Below are positions 61,634-64,000 of a stretch of DNA of 64,000 nucleotides, one piece after another. The number at the start of each line of letters is the position of its first letter. Position 1 is the first letter of the stretch. The stretch is from Chromobacterium sp. ATCC 53434 (GTDB lineage Bacteria; Pseudomonadota; Gammaproteobacteria; Burkholderiales; Chromobacteriaceae), in the NCBI RefSeq assembly GCF_002848345.1, contig NZ_CP025429.1, positions 186,001 to 250,000 of the forward strand, given 5' to 3'. The notes under the pieces are model-generated. The model was given only the letters and a program-made list of their open reading frames with translations. It did no database searches and had not been told where the DNA came from. Both the position numbers and the translations under genes were made by a program.

Positions 61634-61650
61634 AAGGCTTTCTCCAAATG

Positions 61651-61674
61651 AAAAAAGCCCGCACTGGGCGGGCT
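61651..61674 (-). terminator. Intrinsic terminator before the excisionase-like gene
   Basis: On the minus strand AGCCCGC-CCAGT-GCGGGCT is followed by T-run. It lies only 18 bp before the start codon at 61633, a place suited to attenuation. Confidence 0.78.
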
Positions 61675-61699
61675 GGTGAATCCGGCAAGGCCGGAACGC

Positions 61700-61726
61700 A
61701 AAAAGCCCAAGGAAAAGCCTTGGGCT
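61700..61726 (-). terminator. Intrinsic terminator
   Basis: On the minus strand AGCCCAAGG-CTTTT-CCTTGGGCT followed by T-run. No promoter at the spacing seen in the tandem units lies upstream. Confidence 0.78.
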
Positions 61727-61780
61727 GTAACTGTCTAAGCATGTCCACGCCTGCGACGGCGCAAACATTCGAGCAAATGA

Positions 61781-61833
61781 AAAAAGCCCGAAGGGGTTAG
61801 CTTCGGGCTTGTGGGCGCTATTGTTTCTAGCGC
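61781..61833 (-). ncRNA. Predicted small RNA, tandem unit 1
   Basis: Promoter TTGACA (61863-61868) and CAAAAT (61840-61845) with 17-base spacing; terminator stem of 10 bp (61801-61810 with 61784-61793) and T-run. The 5' part holds hairpin GCGCTA-GAAACAA-TAGCGC. Predicted transcript 53 nt. Confidence 0.65.
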
Positions 61834-61888
61834 AGCTGAATTTTGCATAAACCGCGCATTGCTGTCAATGTCGCAGTTTTTCGGCGAT

Positions 61889-61941
61889 AAAAAAGCCCGA
61901 AGGGTTAGCTTCGGGCTTGTGGACGCTATTGTTTCTAGCGT
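61889..61941 (-). ncRNA. Predicted small RNA, tandem unit 2
   Basis: Promoter TTGACA (61972-61977) and CAGAAT (61948-61953), 18-base spacing; 10-bp terminator stem (61909-61918 with 61893-61902). The 5' hairpin is ACGCTA-GAAACAA-TAGCGT, a compensated G-C to A-T change relative to unit 1. Predicted transcript 53 nt. Confidence 0.65.
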
Positions 61942-61997
61942 AGCTGAATTCTGCATTAAGTCCGACATTGCTGTCAATGCCACAGTCTTTCGGCAAT

Positions 61998-62050
61998 AAA
62001 AACACCCGAAGGGTTAGTTTCGGGCTTGTGGGCGCTATTGTTTCAAGCGT
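61998..62050 (-). ncRNA. Predicted small RNA, tandem unit 3
   Basis: Promoter TTGACG (62080-62085) and CAAAAT (62057-62062), 17-base spacing. The terminator stem is imperfect (CCCGAA with TTCGGG, tail TGTTTTT), so termination may be weaker. The 5' loop GAAACAA is kept. Predicted transcript 53 nt. Confidence 0.58.
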
Positions 62051-62105
62051 AGCTGGATTTTGCATAAGTGTAAGATTGCCGTCAAGGGCGCAGTTTTTCG
62101 ACAAT

Positions 62106-62158
62106 AAAAAAGCCCGAAGGGGTTAACTTCGGGCTTGGGGCATTACTGCTGCGAGCGT
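62106..62158 (-). ncRNA. Predicted small RNA, tandem unit 4
   Basis: Promoter TTGACG (62189-62194) and TAGAAT (62165-62170), 18-base spacing, the best -10 of the first four; 10-bp terminator stem (62127-62136 with 62110-62119). The 5' region has diverged (GCTCGCAGCAGTA in place of GCTAGAAACAATA). Predicted transcript 53 nt. Confidence 0.65.
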
Positions 62159-62217
62159 AGCGAAATTCTACCTAAGTGCCGGATTTGCCGTCAACGCCTC
62201 ATTAGCCATGCGCAATG

Positions 62218-62270
62218 AAAAAGCCCGAAGAACTTGGCTTCGGGCTTATGGGCGCAATTTGGGTAGCTGC
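62218..62270 (-). ncRNA. Predicted small RNA, tandem unit 5
   Basis: Promoter TTGCTA (62300-62305) and TATACT (62277-62282), 17-base spacing; 10-bp terminator stem (62238-62247 with 62221-62230). The 5' part is the most diverged (CAGCTACCCAAATT). Predicted transcript 53 nt. This unit is at the upstream edge of the array. Confidence 0.65.
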
Positions 62271-62401
62271 AAAATAAGTATAGTTGACGCACGCCTCACT
62301 AGCAACAGGCATGCATTTAATTTTACAAGCGTTTGAATTTTAAAATAAATACAAAAAAACAAGATCATAACGCTGTTACGCTATTCGACTTGAATAGGCG
62401 C

Positions 62402-62431
62402 AAAAAAAAGCCCAGGCTTGTCTCCTGAGCT
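62402..62431 (-). terminator. Intrinsic terminator upstream of the array
   Basis: On the minus strand AGCTCAGG pairs with CCTGGGCT (one G-T pair) and is followed by eight T. A separate AAAGGTGG/CCACCTTT hairpin lies at about 62454-62475. Confidence 0.75.
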
Positions 62432-62573
62432 TTGATATCTTGCGGACGCGACAAAGGTGGCCTACGCCACCTTTTCTGAACGCCATGCGGCGGTTGTCCT
62501 GCAATTGTTTGGCCATTCTATGCAAAGATAACGTATCTTGCAATGCGTGGTCGTTGAGCCAATCCGTCAAAAT

Positions 62574-62600
62574 AAAAAAAGCCAGCATTGAGCTGGCTTT
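62574..62600 (-). terminator. Intrinsic terminator
   Basis: AAAGCCAGC pairs with GCTGGCTTT over a 5-base loop; the longer T-run is on the minus strand, with four T on the plus strand. Confidence 0.75.
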
Positions 62601-62679
62601 TAGGGCGCACCTGTGGCCGGTGACAATTCATGGTATTGGGTAATGCCAATACCGTCAAACGCGTTAATCAGAATAATTT

Positions 62680-63168
62680 ATGTCATTGATTTCAGAGAAA
62701 AATAACAAACCCATAAAGCGAAACGCTGTTACGGCCAAGAAGGTGGCAACGACTCCGGAAGACGGGGCAGCTCTAGCCAATCTGGCAGCAGCAAAGCTGG
62801 AACAAATGGACGGCTTGCATTGCCAAATCGATAACGTCAAGAACCTGCGCGATGCCGCACGCTTTGTGCTGGCCGCGCCTGGCCAAGCCCGAATTCCGAA
62901 ACCCTATGACGGCAGCGCCGATTGGTTGGCCTATATCAATCGAATGGTGAACCTCTCCCTGTCCGCTGAGCAAAGGCAAGCCGTCATGGCCGCGCTCAGG
63001 ACGCGGCGATCTAGAAAGCGCAGAAAGCTTGCTTCGCTGGAAATCAAAGGCGAAACGCTAGACCGGCTACAAAGCTGGCAAGCAAGCCATGGGCACGCAA
63101 GCCTTGATGCCGCCATTGCCGCGCTGATGGACATGGCGGAACCCTCTACAACTGATGCAACCAAGTGA
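62680..63168 (+). CDS. Putative DNA-binding regulator (162 aa)
   Basis: The only plus-strand gene in the right part of the element. The basic segment RTRRSRKRRKLASLEIKGE is followed by TLDRLQSWQASHGHASLDA, a pattern like ribbon-helix-helix or MatP-type DNA-binding tails. Lys-rich N-terminus. No family assigned with certainty. Being divergent from the early operon, it could be a repressor. Its end overlaps the next gene by 23 bp. Confidence 0.6.
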   Translation: MSLISEKNNKPIKRNAVTAKKVATTPEDGAALANLAAAKLEQMDGLHCQIDNVKNLRDAARFVLAAPGQARIPKPYDGSADWLAYINRMVNLSLSAEQRQAVMAALRTRRSRKRRKLASLEIKGETLDRLQSWQASHGHASLDAAIAALMDMAEPSTTDATK

Positions 63169-63352
63169 CTAGCCAGGCCAGACCAGCCAGCAGAAGCGCC
63201 GACACGCCGCCAATCATCACGGCGGCCAGCGCTCCATAGAGCATGGGAGCCAGCTGCAAACCATCGCGCAGCCCAAAGAACAGCGCGCCGCCCAGCGCCC
63301 ATGCGGTCATATACGCCCAGCCCACGGCTAGGAATTGGTGATCTGCCTTCAT
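63146..63352 (-). CDS. Small membrane protein (68 aa)
   Basis: Two hydrophobic helices (VGWAYMTAWALGGALFFGL and AAVMIGGVSALLLAGLAWL) around a short loop. Function unknown. It begins one base after the stop of the 87-aa gene. Confidence 0.5.
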   Translation of the reverse strand: MKADHQFLAVGWAYMTAWALGGALFFGLRDGLQLAPMLYGALAAVMIGGVSALLLAGLAWLVTWLHQL

Positions 63353-63353
63353 C

Positions 63354-63617
63354 TTATGTCTCGGTCGAGCGTGTGAAGTCTGAAGGTTTCAGCAGCGGCT
63401 TGGCCAAGGCGGTTTGCATGCGCGCCAAAGTGTTGGCGGGGCTGCTGTCGCCTTCTTCCACGTTCCAAAGCACGATAGCCGGGTTTTCGCCGAATGCGGC
63501 GGGCTGTCCATCGCTGTCGTAGAAAACTTCGTGAATGGCGCGCCAGCGGTGCGGCTCCGCATCGTCCTCTGCTGGTGCTTCAAATTCGATAACGCGATAG
63601 TCCCAGGTGGCCATCAT
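63354..63617 (-). CDS. Hypothetical protein (87 aa)
   Basis: An acidic soluble protein (DYRVIEFEAPAEDDAEPHR, ENPAIVLWNVEEGDSSPAN) starting right at the integrase stop, so it is translated with int. Unrecognised. Confidence 0.55.
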   Translation of the reverse strand: MMATWDYRVIEFEAPAEDDAEPHRWRAIHEVFYDSDGQPAAFGENPAIVLWNVEEGDSSPANTLARMQTALAKPLLKPSDFTRSTET

Positions 63618-64000
63618 TTAGCCCGCCCGCTGGAAGTTGACCGGCACGACATTGCCGCCTTGCTGTTTGAGAACGTAGTTTGACCACCATTGCATCATTC
63701 GGCGGCGTTCTTCCATGTATTCAGCGCGGTTGTAGGCGGCGCGAACCCGGTTTCTTTCGACGTGGGCCAGTTGGCGCTCAATAGCGTCGGGATTGAACCC
63801 CTCTTCATTCAGGATGGTGGATGCTGTGGAGCGGAAGCCATGGACATCGGCCTTGCCCTTGAATCCCATACGATGCAATGCACGCCGGAGCGTTTCCGGC
63901 GACATCGGGCGGTTAGGGCTGTTGCGGTTGGGGAAGAGGTGTTCTCGTCCGCCGCTGATGGCTTGAAGCTCGCGCAGGATGGCAAGCGCGTGGTCTGAAA
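63618..64000 (-). CDS. int: P4-type tyrosine integrase (partial, 5' end outside window)
   Basis: The last 126 codons of a site-specific recombinase. The catalytic region shows HGFRSTASTILNEEG (His-x-x-Arg), QLAHVERNRVRAAYNRAEY with the second His and the nucleophilic Tyr. RPMSPETLRRALHRMGFKG is typical of P4/prophage integrases that use tRNA genes as attachment sites. The N-terminal part and att site lie beyond 64000. Confidence 0.9.
   Translation of the reverse strand, partial: SDHALAILRELQAISGGREHLFPNRNSPNRPMSPETLRRALHRMGFKGKADVHGFRSTASTILNEEGFNPDAIERQLAHVERNRVRAAYNRAEYMEERRRMMQWWSNYVLKQQGGNVVPVNFQRAG

Noticed and set aside
61781..62305. CRISPR array
   Set aside because: The period is 108-112 bp, and the conserved parts are promoter-like and terminator-like, not a uniform 23-47 bp repeat with unique spacers. 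No cas genes are present.

Overview
The window looks like chromosome of a Chromobacterium-like member of the Neisseriales (Betaproteobacteria). It is very GC-rich. It carries a pilMNOPQ-aroK-aroB cluster divergent from a PBP1A gene, a short sugar-less PTS (EIIA-Man type, HPr, EI), cysG, an LPS-core cluster ending in msbA, lpxO, and a cynR-cynT-cynS cyanate locus. Genus is inferred from gene content and order, not from a marker gene.

Layout. 1-8.3 kb: a truncated Fur-boxed periplasmic iron-binding protein, a fosmidomycin-type efflux pump with a divergent AraC regulator, a ~585-bp imperfect palindrome, wrbA, a YihY membrane protein, a DUF3025 protein and a PAS/GAF/GGDEF diguanylate cyclase. 8.4-12.5 kb: cysG and the PTS genes. 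12.5-20 kb: three LPS glycosyltransferases, an O-antigen ligase-like protein, an unrecognised glycosyltransferase-like protein and msbA. 20-29.7 kb: a TPR protein, aroB, aroK, pilQPONM and mrcA. 29.7-34.5 kb: a MITE-like repeat, an XRE/S24 regulator with a VUT transporter and cpdA, an orphan gene, and lpxO. 34.5-42.1 kb: an RND tripartite efflux pump divergent from an AdeRS-like two-component system. 42.1-47.6 kb: an lpxO fragment, a second MITE copy at the end of a LysR gene, a quinone-reductase-like gene, and the cyn locus, whose CynR lacks its recognition helix.

From about 47.6 kb the sequence changes to accessory DNA: A+T-richer stretches, an orphan gene, two identical IS630-family copies in inverted orientation around an iteron-like segment, a T6SS phospholipase effector (Tle1/DUF2235) with a frameshifted DUF3304 partner, and then (54.9-64 kb) a phage-satellite/integrative element. 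Its genes run mostly on the minus strand: P4-type integrase (cut by the window end), small orphans, excisionase-like and AlpA-like regulators, a KilA-N protein, a P1/P4-style C4 antisense-RNA immunity region, an Icd-like small gene and a TOPRIM/DUF927 primase-helicase.

The two most interesting signals lie in that element. (1) 61781-62305 holds five tandem minus-strand units with a period of 108-112 bp. Each has its own promoter and intrinsic terminator at constant spacing and predicts a 53-nt small RNA with a variable 5' part. (2) 59734-59933 has the full logic of a C4-type antisense RNA: two short motifs occur in both flanks, their complements sit in a structured core, and one flank motif overlaps the ribosome-binding site of the next gene.
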